Of a stretch of DNA of 64,000 nt, positions 1-7,668 are shown one piece after another. The notes under the pieces are model-generated. The model had not been told where the DNA came from, did not search any database, and saw only the letters and a list, made by a program, of their open reading frames with translations. The stretch covers positions 124,001 through 188,000 of the forward strand of contig NZ_PVNG01000021.1 of assembly GCF_003001935.1 (NCBI RefSeq), given 5' to 3'. Made by a program: the position numbers and the translations under genes. The stretch's first letter is position 1. The number at the start of each line of letters is the position of its first letter. This stretch comes from Nonomuraea fuscirosea (GTDB lineage Bacteria > Actinomycetota > Actinomycetes > Streptosporangiales > Streptosporangiaceae).

Positions 1-297
1 GTTCGGGCTAGCCTGCCCGTAGACCACCTCGGCCAGCCGCCACAACGCCAGCCCGGCGAAACCGATGGCGACCAGCCATAAGGCGATGAATCCGCCGGGG
101 TAGGCGACGACGGCGTGCATCGCTCCCGAGGCGTCGGCCGCCTCACCGCCGGCGCCCATGCCGATCTGTACCGCCAGTACGCCGATGAGCAGGTAATTGA
201 CGCCGCAGGCCGCGAACCCGGCCCGGGCCAGCCACTCCAGCCAGCGGCTTGAGGCCGCCTGGCGGCCCGCGGACCTGGCCCCGCTCTTCACCGTCAT
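1..297 (-). CDS. DUF1206 membrane protein (3' end outside window)
   Basis: The 99 visible codons encode a short basic cytoplasmic N-terminus followed by hydrophobic segments. The pattern 'RAGFAACGVNYLLIGVLAV' and later 'GFAGLALWRL' is typical of DUF1206, a repeated two-helix module of actinobacterial integral membrane proteins. The ATG at 297 follows a clear Shine-Dalgarno sequence (GGAGG about 6 nt upstream). The gene runs off the left edge, so the usual later repeats are not visible. It lies just downstream of the stress sigma factor on the same strand, with 38 nt between them, and may be co-transcribed. Function is unknown; a role in the envelope stress response is inferred only from its neighbours. 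Confidence 0.8.
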   Translation of the reverse strand, partial: MTVKSGARSAGRQAASSRWLEWLARAGFAACGVNYLLIGVLAVQIGMGAGGEAADASGAMHAVVAYPGGFIALWLVAIGFAGLALWRLAEVVYGQASPN

Positions 298-335
298 CAC
301 AGCCTCCAGATGCGATCAGTCGATTGGTCGGTCGG

Positions 336-1109
336 TTAGTCGGTCAGTGCGCTTCGCAGCCGGCCCAGGACGTTGCGCAGGATGCGGGAGACGTGCATCT
401 GGGAGATTCCGAACTCGGCGGCAATCTCGGCTTGTGTGTGGTTGCCGTAGAAGCGCAGCAGCAGGATGTTCTTCTCGCGCTCGGGCAAGGCGTCGATGAG
501 CGGCTTGACGGACTGCGTGCCGACGATGGTGTCCAATGCTTCGTCGGTACAGGGCAGGACGTCGGCCAGACTGACGGAGGTGCTGTCGTTGGTATCGAAG
601 GGGGCATCCAGCGACATCGCGGTGTAGGCGGCCGAGGCGTCCATCGTCAGCAGGACGTCCTCCTGCGACAGGCCCATGTCGGCCGCCAGTTCGGCGACGG
701 TCGGCGAGCGGCCCAGGGCCTGGCTGAGGTCGGCGGACAACCGGGTCAGCTGCGAGCGGCGTTCCTGGTGGACGCGGGGAACCCGGATGGCCCACGCGCG
801 GTCCCGGAAATGGCGTTTGACCTCGCCCGCCATGGTGACGGCCGCATAGCGGCGAAAGTCGTGGCCGAGCCGGGCGTCGAACCGGTTGATGGCCTTGATC
901 ATGCCGACGTAAGCGGCCTGCAGGAGATCTTCCATGGGTTCGCCCCGGTTGCGGTAGCGGCGCGCGAGGGACTTGGCCATCCAGGCGTGCGTCTCCACCA
1001 GCCGCTCACGCAGCCGGACCTTATGTGACTCTGGGGTCTGCGGCCGGGCCATTTCGATCAGGAGCTCTTCGGCGGTCATCTGTTCCAGGGGAATGTCCAG
1101 GACGGCCAT
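336..1109 (-). CDS. SigB/SigF/SigG-family RNA polymerase sigma factor
   Basis: A 257-aa alternative sigma-70 factor of the SigB/SigF/SigG (general stress) family. Region 2 is visible as 'DLLQAAYVGMIKAINRFD' (about residues 60-80), including the core-binding and -10 recognition helix. Region 3 is 'LGRSPTVAELAADMG', and region 4 ends with the helix-turn-helix 'HTQAEIAAEFGISQMHVSRI' near residue 230. The start ATG at 1109 follows an AAAGGGA ribosome site. Members of this family are normally held by an RsbW-type anti-sigma ATPase and released by STAS antagonists. Such genes occur further along this island (11.2-14.2 kb), but no anti-sigma gene is directly linked. It probably controls part of this stress island. 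Confidence 0.95.
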   Translation of the reverse strand: MAVLDIPLEQMTAEELLIEMARPQTPESHKVRLRERLVETHAWMAKSLARRYRNRGEPMEDLLQAAYVGMIKAINRFDARLGHDFRRYAAVTMAGEVKRHFRDRAWAIRVPRVHQERRSQLTRLSADLSQALGRSPTVAELAADMGLSQEDVLLTMDASAAYTAMSLDAPFDTNDSTSVSLADVLPCTDEALDTIVGTQSVKPLIDALPEREKNILLLRFYGNHTQAEIAAEFGISQMHVSRILRNVLGRLRSALTD

Positions 1110-1237
1110 CTATTCTTTCCCTTTGCTTCCGGTGCCGTGCAGCCGCCCAGCGGCCGGGCGGTGGACGAGGACGCCAAGCCGGCGGGACGTGCAGTACCGC
1201 CGGCCTCAGCGTTCCCCCGTCGGCGTGGGTGGGGGGA

Positions 1238-1717
1238 TTAGCGGGTCGTCTGCTCGTCGGTGAGGGGCAGCAGCCGGTGCATGACGTCGCGGTAGGAGCG
1301 CAAGGCCAGTCTCAGCTGCTCGGTGTCGTGGTCGCCGGTGTCCTTCCAGAGGTCCTGCAGCTCACGGATGCGGCTTTCCAGCGCCTGGTGGAGCGAGGCC
1401 GTCATCTCCTCCAGGAGGGAGTGGGCGCGTTGCACCGCATCGCGGGGGTCGTCGACGAAGCACGACTGAAGGTCGTGCCAGCGGTCCTGGACATCGGCCG
1501 GGTCACTGCCGAGCAGAGACACCGCTGGTGCCGGCGATGCGGATGCGGGTGGTAGCTGGGCCGTCTGGTCGAAGACGACTTGGTCAGACGGCGCCGCCGG
1601 CTGGACGTCGTCGCTGTGGTCGTCGTGCGTATCGACGGGTCTGGGCCGGGGTGACGGCGCCTCGGCGAATTCGTCGAGGCGCTCATCAAGGCGTTCGGGG
1701 TCGTTGCGGAGGTCCAT
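1238..1717 (-). CDS. Hypothetical protein with a W-x2-LQ-x-FV module
   Basis: A 159-aa soluble protein with an acidic, low-complexity N-terminal half (about residues 1-75). Its alpha-helical C-terminal half carries 'RWHDLQSCFVDDPRDAV' and ends with 'LRSYRDVMHRLL'. The same W-x2-LQ-x-FV-x2-P-x2-AV pattern and final 'YR/YH...LL' helix appear in the membrane-anchored proteins at 1724-2329 and 15255-15866, so the three share a domain by my reading. It starts 6 nt after the stop of the upstream gene, with AAAGGTG as ribosome site, which makes translational coupling likely. No known function is recognised. It could be a soluble partner of the membrane-anchored version. Confidence 0.75.
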   Translation of the reverse strand: MDLRNDPERLDERLDEFAEAPSPRPRPVDTHDDHSDDVQPAAPSDQVVFDQTAQLPPASASPAPAVSLLGSDPADVQDRWHDLQSCFVDDPRDAVQRAHSLLEEMTASLHQALESRIRELQDLWKDTGDHDTEQLRLALRSYRDVMHRLLPLTDEQTTR

Positions 1718-1723
1718 GTCTAG

Positions 1724-2329
1724 TCACCTTTGCTGGGAGTCGTCGGTGAGTGCCGGTTCCTTCTCGCGGGCTTCAGCCGGTTGAGGGTGGTGCTCGTCGC
1801 CGTCGTCGAGAAGTTCCTCGAACAGGACGCGGTAGTGCACCATGGCCTGCCGGAGATCCTCGGTGGAGGTTTCACCCGGAGCGACGCGCTTGCTGATCTC
1901 GTGGGCTTGGCGGTAGTGGTGCAGGGTACGGCCGTGCACCACCGACAGGTCCGCCAGCTGCTGCTCGAAGTCTTCGGTGGGATATCCGCGCTCGGCCATG
2001 ACGGTGATGACCAACTCGTCGGCCTCGGTGACAGCGGGACCCGGCGCGTCGACGAACCGCTCCTGGAGCTTGGCCCACTGCTGGGCATAGGCCTGCCGGG
2101 AGGCGGGGGCGAGCGGCGTGATGTCGAGGGTGGCGAAGTGTTTCTCCCGGGCACGCAGCTCCTGCTCGGCCTCGCCGCGGCTGTCTTGTTCGTTCAGGGT
2201 GCGTTCGTATTCGGGGCCGAAGCGCCGGCGCAGGCCTTGCCGGCGCCGGCGCAGCAAGACGTAGCCGATGGCCGACGCCAGGACCACCGCCACGGCGACG
2301 GCCACCCAGAGGATGGTCACGATGGACAT
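1724..2329 (-). CDS. Membrane-anchored hypothetical protein with W-x2-LQ-x-FV module
   Basis: A 201-aa protein. One N-terminal transmembrane helix (about residues 3-24) is followed by a stop-transfer 'RRRRQGLRRR' and a long helical cytoplasmic domain containing 'WAKLQERFVDAPGPAV' and 'LRQAMVHYRVLFEELL'. A longer open frame upstream is rejected because the ATG at 2329 is preceded by a perfect AGGAGG and starts directly with the membrane helix. It is a clear paralogue of the gene at 15255-15866 and shares the helical module with the next gene downstream (1238-1717). Function is unknown. Single-helix anchoring plus co-location with stress genes suggests a membrane-linked regulatory or scaffold role, which is inference. 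Confidence 0.8.
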   Translation of the reverse strand: MSIVTILWVAVAVAVVLASAIGYVLLRRRRQGLRRRFGPEYERTLNEQDSRGEAEQELRAREKHFATLDITPLAPASRQAYAQQWAKLQERFVDAPGPAVTEADELVITVMAERGYPTEDFEQQLADLSVVHGRTLHHYRQAHEISKRVAPGETSTEDLRQAMVHYRVLFEELLDDGDEHHPQPAEAREKEPALTDDSQQR

Positions 2330-2583
2330 GTCTGCCTCCTGCAGATGTCGATGCCTTCGCACGGGCCGGTGAGCACGGGGCAAAGGCGGCGGGTTGGAAC
2401 GTAGGTCGGCGTCGGCGCTCGACGGCCGAAGTCGGCCGCGGCACGCCGATACCGATGCCCCGGCCGGTCCGCTGCGGACCTTCGATCGAGACCGCGTGGC
2501 GGGCCGCCGCCAGTACGCGGGCGGGCCGTCACGTGCGGCCTCAGACCGGGATGCAGTCACCGTACGGACGTGGCGCTTCCCTT

Positions 2584-2907
2584 TCAGAGACGACGATCAT
2601 CCGGAGCCCGGCGGGTACTCTGCCTGCCGTCGTAGCCAGGAAGGTCGACCAGGGTGGGCGGTGGCCGATCGTCGATGCGGCCGTTGACGCGGTCGTCGAT
2701 GACGTCCTGGCGGCTGCGGACGCTCGACCTGCTCCAGCGTTCCCCGGTGCGCAGCAGCAGGGGCAGCAGCAGCCCGGCGGCGCCGCCGAGCATCAGGATG
2801 ACGCCCACGATGCGCAGGTCGAAGCCGCCCACCGAGCCGTCCGCCAAGGCAAAAGTGAGGATGGCGCCGACGACGATGACCACGATGGCCACGGCGACGG
2901 GCATCAC
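2584..2907 (-). CDS. DUF6458 family small membrane protein
   Basis: A 107-aa protein. Two hydrophobic helices (about residues 4-22 and 32-52) contain 'VGAILTFALADGSVGGFDLR' and 'VGVILMLGGAAGLLLPLLL', the signature of DUF6458, a short two-helix actinobacterial membrane family. A basic, Arg/Asp-rich tail follows and is probably cytoplasmic. The start could be GTG 2907 or the adjacent ATG 2904; a G-rich ribosome site precedes both. The biochemical role of the family is unknown. Its position between two other small stress-type membrane proteins fits a membrane-stress set. Confidence 0.8.
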   Translation of the reverse strand: MMPVAVAIVVIVVGAILTFALADGSVGGFDLRIVGVILMLGGAAGLLLPLLLRTGERWSRSSVRSRQDVIDDRVNGRIDDRPPPTLVDLPGYDGRQSTRRAPDDRRL

Positions 2908-2971
2908 CCATCACCCCCGCCGCGCCAGGCGCGTGAGCTCTGGGATGGGTTGCCGGGCGTGCTGGGCGGGA

Positions 2972-3268
2972 TCATCGGCGGCCGGCCCAGCGGCCGGTTC
3001 TACGGCCGGTGCGCCGGCCGGTGATGAGGTTGTAGGCGAGCAGCAGGACGGCCGCGCCGACGATGGCGCAGAGCCAGGTGGACAGGTTGAAGAAGCCCTG
3101 GATGCCCGAGACGCCGAACACCTCGGTGGCCACGAAGCCGCCCAGCAGCGCGCCGGCGATGCCGAGTACGAGGGTGATGATCAAACCTTGCGAGTCTTTA
3201 CCGGGGACCAGCATTCTGGCCAGCAGTCCGGCGACCAGTCCGAGGATGATCCAAGCGATGATGCCCAT
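2972..3268 (-). CDS. GlsB/YeaQ/YmgE family stress membrane protein
   Basis: A 98-aa protein with three transmembrane helices, opening with 'MGIIAWIILGLVAGLLARML' and carrying the conserved 'PGKDSQG' loop followed by 'LGIAGALLGGFVAT'. This is the transglycosylase-associated/GlsB family, small membrane proteins induced by general stress in many bacteria; the mechanism is unknown. The C-terminus is a run of Arg-Thr-Gly repeats (about residues 84-98), unusual for the family and perhaps a low-complexity extension. A candidate SigB-type promoter lies about 125 nt upstream (3394-3418). Confidence 0.9.
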   Translation of the reverse strand: MGIIAWIILGLVAGLLARMLVPGKDSQGLIITLVLGIAGALLGGFVATEVFGVSGIQGFFNLSTWLCAIVGAAVLLLAYNLITGRRTGRRTGRWAGRR

Positions 3269-3393
3269 GGCCTACTCCCTGTGGCGGTGCATCGATGTCT
3301 GCGCGGGATCGGTCTTCCGGACCGGTCGAAGCAGGGGGCCGGCCGCCAATCCGATTGCCGGCGCCGACGGTCACACTTGTTCGTCTCCAGCCG

Positions 3394-3418
3394 ACACCCG
3401 CGCGTGCCGTACCGAAAC
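3394..3418 (-). promoter_or_regulatory. Candidate SigB/SigF-type promoter upstream of the GlsB-like gene
   Basis: Read on the minus strand, GTTT is followed by a 15-nt spacer and GGGTGT. This agrees with the GTTT-N14-17-GGGTAT consensus reported for actinobacterial SigB/SigF-type factors, with one mismatch in the -10. It points toward the GlsB-like gene starting at 3268. The motif is short, so chance occurrence cannot be excluded. Confidence 0.35.
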
Positions 3419-3495
3419 AGGCGATCCGGGAAGGATCCATCTCCAGAACCGATCACCAGGTTTTCGCGGTGCGCACAGCGGTCAGAGCGCGTGCA

Positions 3496-4467
3496 TCAGA
3501 CGGCCTCGTCGCTGTGGCCGGCGGCTGTCGGGACGTCTTCGCCGGGTGCTGGTTCGGTGGGCGGGGCGGCGGGTTCCAGCCAGCCAAGCCGCTCGGCGAG
3601 CTGTCGGGCGCTGTTGATGACGGTGGCGATGTGGGGAGAGGGATTGACGTCGTGCCACAACAGTGACCAGGGATAGTGCGTGGCAGGTTCGATCAGGGGC
3701 CGCCAGGTGGTGCCCGGCCGGTTGGAGGTGCGGAAGGAGGAGGGGACGCAGTGCACGCAGCGGTGCTGCAGGACCAGGTCGGCGGCGGCCCGGGTGCTCT
3801 CCACGGTGCCCTCATAGATGGCGGGCGCGAACCCGGCCGAGCGGCACAGCGCGATAACGAACTGGTTGAGCTCCGGCGTCTGGGATTCCTCGCCGAGCAG
3901 CAGGAGTTCGTCGGCAAGGGCGGTCACGGGCACGCCGTCGAGGTCGGCGAAGCGGTGGTCGTCGGGCACCAGCACACCGAGCGGATCGAGCCTGATCAGC
4001 TTGGAGGTCACCTCGGCCGGGGTTTGGGAGGCGTGTCCGATGGCGATGTCCAGGCGGCCGTCGGCCAGTTGCCGGTACTGCTCGGGGGTGCCCGCTTCGA
4101 CCTGATGGATGGTGATGCCGGGATGGGTGTGCTGGAGTTCGCGCAGGATCTGCGGCATGGTGTCGTAGCCGGCGTCGATGATACCGACGCGCAGCGTGGG
4201 CACCGACGCGGCAGCGTTACGGGCGGTCTGCACGGCCCTGCTGACGTGGTCGAGGATCTGGCGCGCCTCGATGAGGAAGGCGGCGCCCGCGGGGGTCAGA
4301 TCGACGTGGTGGGTGCTGCGATCCAGCAGCCGCACCCCCACTTCGCGTTCCAGCCGCTGGACCTGCTGGCTCAGTGCCGACTGCACGATGTGCTCACGGG
4401 CCGCAGCCCGGCCGAAATGCAACTCCTCGGCCAGGGTCACGAAATAGCGCAACTGCCGTAACTCCAT
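3496..4467 (-). CDS. LysR-family transcriptional regulator
   Basis: A 323-aa LysR regulator. The N-terminal winged helix-turn-helix has 'LRQLRYFVTLAEELHFGRAA' and 'SALSQQVQRLEREVGVRLLD' (residues 2-55). The rest is the two-lobed periplasmic-binding-like effector domain. The C-terminal extension after about residue 295 is Pro/Ala-rich. A TTG three codons upstream is also in frame, but the GGGAGGG ribosome site sits directly against it and is correctly spaced for the ATG at 4467. LysR targets are usually divergent neighbours. Here the flanking genes run in the same direction, so the target is not obvious. Confidence 0.92.
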   Translation of the reverse strand: MELRQLRYFVTLAEELHFGRAAAREHIVQSALSQQVQRLEREVGVRLLDRSTHHVDLTPAGAAFLIEARQILDHVSRAVQTARNAAASVPTLRVGIIDAGYDTMPQILRELQHTHPGITIHQVEAGTPEQYRQLADGRLDIAIGHASQTPAEVTSKLIRLDPLGVLVPDDHRFADLDGVPVTALADELLLLGEESQTPELNQFVIALCRSAGFAPAIYEGTVESTRAAADLVLQHRCVHCVPSSFRTSNRPGTTWRPLIEPATHYPWSLLWHDVNPSPHIATVINSARQLAERLGWLEPAAPPTEPAPGEDVPTAAGHSDEAV

Positions 4468-4555
4468 GCCCGCCAACCCTCCCTAACCGGGCGGCGCCGA
4501 TATGAACCGTCTTCCTGCACTGTAGACCCTCGCACGGCTTTGACTGCCCCTGCGC

Positions 4556-4753
4556 TTACTTGCTGGGCTGGGGAGTCTGGCAGGCGATCTTCGGGTTCAT
4601 GCCGAGGTAGTTGAGCGGGCCTGCCAGGATCGTCACCGCGATGGTGGCCACCTGATTGCAGTTGTCCACCGGTCCTGTGTAGTAGTTGCGCTGGCCCGCG
4701 GCGAAGGCGCCGGCGATCAGCCACAGGATCAGCACTACTGATGCGATGCGCAT
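4556..4753 (-). CDS. Small secreted or membrane hypothetical protein
   Basis: A 65-aa product starting 'MRIASVVLILWLIAGAFAAG', which is either a signal peptide with an AxA-like cleavage site near residue 19 or a membrane anchor. The body has two cysteines ('DNCNQV' and 'KIACQT') that could form a disulfide. The ATG at 4753 is preferred over one 8 codons upstream because GGAGGT lies 7 nt before it. This architecture recurs in Actinobacteria without an assigned function. It sits between the LysR regulator and the CsbD-like gene on the same strand. Confidence 0.7.
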   Translation of the reverse strand: MRIASVVLILWLIAGAFAAGQRNYYTGPVDNCNQVATIAVTILAGPLNYLGMNPKIACQTPQPSK

Positions 4754-4909
4754 CGGTCCTACCTCCATCTTCGTCATTGCGCGGGAGTGGCGGAGACGAT
4801 GGGGTCGTCGGGCGGGATCGCCGGGCGGGGTGCATTGTGGAGTTCGCCGGCGTCCGGGCGGGATCCAGCTCGGGACCTGGACCCACCAGGAGGTCTGCCG
4901 AAGAGGGGA

Positions 4910-5083
4910 TCAGCGCTTGAAGGCGTCCCTGGCCTTCCGGCCGGCCTGCTTCAGATTGCCTGCGACCCGATCGCTCTTGCCCGCGATCTGCTGGCGCCGG
5001 TTGCCGGAGACGCGGCCGAAGCGCTGCCTGGCCCAGCCCTTGAGGACCTGGACCTTGTTGCTGATTTCCCAACGCAGACTCAT
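4910..5083 (-). CDS. CsbD-like stress protein
   Basis: A 57-aa, strongly basic, hydrophilic protein reading 'NKVQVLKGWARQRFGRVSGN' and 'KSDRVAGNLKQAGRKARDAF'. The pattern K-G-x-x-x-Q-x-G-x-x-x-G-N followed by G-N-x-K-Q-A-G matches the CsbD family of small SigB-dependent stress proteins of unknown mechanism. The ATG at 5083 has a GAAGGGA ribosome site about 8 nt upstream, and the stop is TGA. The gene is short and easy to miss. It supports the view that this region is a general-stress island. Confidence 0.8.
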   Translation of the reverse strand: MSLRWEISNKVQVLKGWARQRFGRVSGNRRQQIAGKSDRVAGNLKQAGRKARDAFKR

Positions 5084-5336
5084 CGCGATTTCCCTTCACC
5101 GCTCCGCATCCCGTACGCCCGACCTGCCGGGCAGACGGTTGATCCGTATTGCCCGTCTGCCATGACTTCGTGCAGCAGGCGGATACTCCGCCGCGGTCAG
5201 GCGGCTTGGAGCTCCAGTGTCCGCCCCGGCCTGATCGGGGGAAACGAGCAATGGCGGCGCCGGTTATCACCAGAACCGATGAGCGCGGGCCGTACCAGAG
5301 CATCGAGGGGTCGCGATCTTGGAATGTCTTTCTTGC

Positions 5337-6332
5337 CTACGGCACGGGCTGTGCAGGTGGCTGGATGCCGGATGCCGGGCCGTCCGGGTCTCGCCTTCTC
5401 GTGCGCCGGGACGCGGCCAGGCTGGCGATCGTGGTGATGGCCAGAACCGTGACGATCACTGTCAGCGACAGCCACAGCGGGATCTGCGGCACGTTCGGGA
5501 AGCTGTCGTGGGCTGCTTGGGCGATGAGTTTGACCCCGATGAAGGCCAGGATGAGCGCCAGCCCGTGGGAGAGGTAGACCAGCCGGTCGAGCAGACCGCC
5601 GAGCAGGAAGTACAGCTGCCGCAGCCCCATCAGCGCGAAGGCGTTGGCGGTGAAGACCAGGTAAGGCTCTTGGGTCAGGCCGAAGATGGCCGGAATGGAG
5701 TCCAGAGCGAACATCACATCGCACAGCGCGATGGCCACGATGACCATCGCCATCGGGGTGAGCAGCCGCCGACCCGCCACCCGGACCGTCCATGCGCCGC
5801 CGTGATAGTCGGGGGTGGTCGGCAGGATCCGCGCGGCCAGGCGCAACACCGGATTGCGGGCGAGGTCGGGCTGAACTCCACGATGGCGGACAAGCTGCAC
5901 CGCAGTGAAGATCAGAAAAGCGCCGAACACGTAGAAGGTGGCGGAGAAGCGGTCAATGGCGGCGGCTCCGGCCAGGATGAACAACCCGCGCAAGACGAGC
6001 GCGGCGGCGATGCCGATGAGCAGCACGCGGGCCTGCTGGGAGGCCGGTACGGCGAAGGATGTCATGACGACCCCGAAGACGAACAGGTTGTCGACCGACA
6101 GGCTGTATTCGGTGAGGTAGCCGGCGAAGAACTGCACAGCCAGGTCCATACCGGCGACCAGTCCCAGTCCGATGCCGAAGCCGATGGCCAGGGTGAGGTA
6201 GACGCCCACCCACACGCCGGCCTGCAGAGGGCTGGGGCGACGGCCGCGCCCGGCCACCAGGTCGGCGACGATCACCACAGCCACCGCCACACCGGTGAGC
6301 AGCCATCCCAGCGGTGACACCGCAAGAGACAT
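5337..6332 (-). CDS. TerC family integral membrane protein
   Basis: A 331-aa polytopic protein (about 8-9 helices). It contains the two acidic TerC signatures, 'SLSVDNLFVFGVV' near residue 80 and 'IALCDVMFALDSIPAIFG' near residue 200, whose intramembrane aspartates are thought to bind metal. TerC/Alx proteins act in metal (Mn) export, co-translocational metallation and tellurite resistance. The gene starts 3 nt after the stop of the desaturase gene, so the two are almost certainly co-translated. The C-terminus is a Pro-rich cytoplasmic tail. Confidence 0.93.
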   Translation of the reverse strand: MSLAVSPLGWLLTGVAVAVVIVADLVAGRGRRPSPLQAGVWVGVYLTLAIGFGIGLGLVAGMDLAVQFFAGYLTEYSLSVDNLFVFGVVMTSFAVPASQQARVLLIGIAAALVLRGLFILAGAAAIDRFSATFYVFGAFLIFTAVQLVRHRGVQPDLARNPVLRLAARILPTTPDYHGGAWTVRVAGRRLLTPMAMVIVAIALCDVMFALDSIPAIFGLTQEPYLVFTANAFALMGLRQLYFLLGGLLDRLVYLSHGLALILAFIGVKLIAQAAHDSFPNVPQIPLWLSLTVIVTVLAITTIASLAASRRTRRRDPDGPASGIQPPAQPVP

Positions 6333-6335
6333 CGG

Positions 6336-7337
6336 TCAGTCTCCGGCAAGGACGCGGGCCTGCTGGGGGTGGTCGGCTCGGCGGCGCTGGATGCGGTCGG
6401 CGTCGGGCCAGTGCACGTCGCCGGCCCAGCCCAGCCGCTCGAACAGGCGGATCACGGCGGCGGACGGGTCGAGCTGGCCTCGGTCGAGGCCGTGGCGGGC
6501 GCAGCTGGGTTCGCTGTGGTGGCCGTTGTGCCAGCTCTCGCCGAACGACAGCAAGGCCAGCGGCCACACGTTAGTGGAGCGGTCGTGGCGGCGGGTTTTG
6601 AACGGCCTGCTGCCGATGACATGGCACAGGGAATTGACGCTCCAGGTGACGTGCTGCAGCAGCGCGACGCGGATTAAGCCGGCCCATAGGAAAGCCGTCA
6701 GGCCGCCGTACAGGGTGCCGGTGATCGCCCAACCGGCCAGGAACGGCAACGCCAGCGACAGCGCACACAACGCGGGAAAAGCGCGGGCCACCCGGACCAT
6801 GGTCGGATCGGCCAGCAGGTCCGGGGCATAGCGCTCGGCCGAGGTCTGGTCGTCGGTGAACAACCAGCCCAGGTGCGCATGGGCAAGCCCCCGAAGCTGC
6901 CCGCGCAGGCCGGTGCCATACCGGTAGGGCGAGTGCGGATCGCCCGGCCGATCAGTGAAGGCGTGATGGCGGCGATGCACCGCCACCCAGTCGATCACGT
7001 TGCCCTGAAAACCCATCGACCCGGCGATCGCGAGCACCACGCGCAACCATGGCCGCGCGGCGAAGGAGCCATGAGTGAGCAGCCGATGGAACCCGACCGT
7101 CACCCCCAGCCCGGTCACCACATACAAGCCCGCAGCCAGCAGCAGATCGGTGAGCGCGACTCCCTGTCCCCACGCCAGGACGATCGCGACACCGAGCGCG
7201 AAGAACGGCAGGATCACGATCGCCGCCGTCAGCCCCACCTGAGCTCTGCCGGCCGGAGGGTGCTCCTTTGCCCCGGGAAATGAGGATGCGCCGTCATAGT
7301 CCAGCCGATCTTTCACCGGCCGTTCGAAAATGGTCAT
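6336..7337 (-). CDS. Acyl-CoA/fatty acid desaturase (membrane di-iron)
   Basis: A 333-aa membrane desaturase of the stearoyl-CoA (delta-9) type. All three histidine boxes are present: 'HRLLTH', 'HRRHH' and 'HNGHH'. With the transmembrane pairs they build the di-iron site that inserts a double bond into acyl chains using oxygen. The ATG at 7337 is chosen because it opens 'MTIFERPVKDRL' with an AGAAGAGA ribosome site; a 40-codon upstream extension overlaps the preceding gene and is unlikely. It is co-directional with the zf-UBP gene (19-nt gap) and terC (3-nt gap). A second desaturase of the same type lies at 9525-10487 on the other strand. Confidence 0.93.
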   Translation of the reverse strand: MTIFERPVKDRLDYDGASSFPGAKEHPPAGRAQVGLTAAIVILPFFALGVAIVLAWGQGVALTDLLLAAGLYVVTGLGVTVGFHRLLTHGSFAARPWLRVVLAIAGSMGFQGNVIDWVAVHRRHHAFTDRPGDPHSPYRYGTGLRGQLRGLAHAHLGWLFTDDQTSAERYAPDLLADPTMVRVARAFPALCALSLALPFLAGWAITGTLYGGLTAFLWAGLIRVALLQHVTWSVNSLCHVIGSRPFKTRRHDRSTNVWPLALLSFGESWHNGHHSEPSCARHGLDRGQLDPSAAVIRLFERLGWAGDVHWPDADRIQRRRADHPQQARVLAGD

Positions 7338-7356
7338 GATGTCTCTTCTGTCGTGT

Positions 7357-7668
7357 CTATACGGTTCGCCGGTGCACATAGCACCAGCGCCAGGTCGAGC
7401 CTGGGTCCAGGACGGCGACCACCGGGTGGTCGGTCTCCCGGTAGTGGGCGCGGGCATGACTCCCGCGCGAATCGTCGCTGCAGGCCACCCACCCGCAGGT
7501 CAGGCACACCAGCAACCGCGTCCAGGTCTGGCCGAGGGCCAGACATTCCTTGCATTCGGGCAACCCGGGCTCCACGGCCGGGAGCAGGTCGATGTGATCG
7601 CAACGCGGCGCCTGACCGTTCAGACCGGCACGCGCGGTCACGTTCATTCCTTCTGCGTCCAGGGTCAT
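7357..7668 (-). CDS. UBP-type zinc finger protein
   Basis: A 103-aa single-domain protein. Its spaced Cys/His ligands are C23/H25, C39-x2-C42, C55-x2-C58, C63 and H71-x3-H75, with 'CLTCGWVACSDDS' and 'HARAHYRETDHPVV'. This matches the zf-UBP fold that in eukaryotes reads the free ubiquitin C-terminus. Stand-alone bacterial zf-UBP proteins are known in Actinobacteria, but their ligand is not established. The start ATG 7668 has GAGGGGG just upstream and is coupled to the desaturase 19 nt downstream. The strict linkage to a lipid desaturase and TerC is its best functional clue. Confidence 0.87.
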   Translation of the reverse strand: MTLDAEGMNVTARAGLNGQAPRCDHIDLLPAVEPGLPECKECLALGQTWTRLLVCLTCGWVACSDDSRGSHARAHYRETDHPVVAVLDPGSTWRWCYVHRRTV

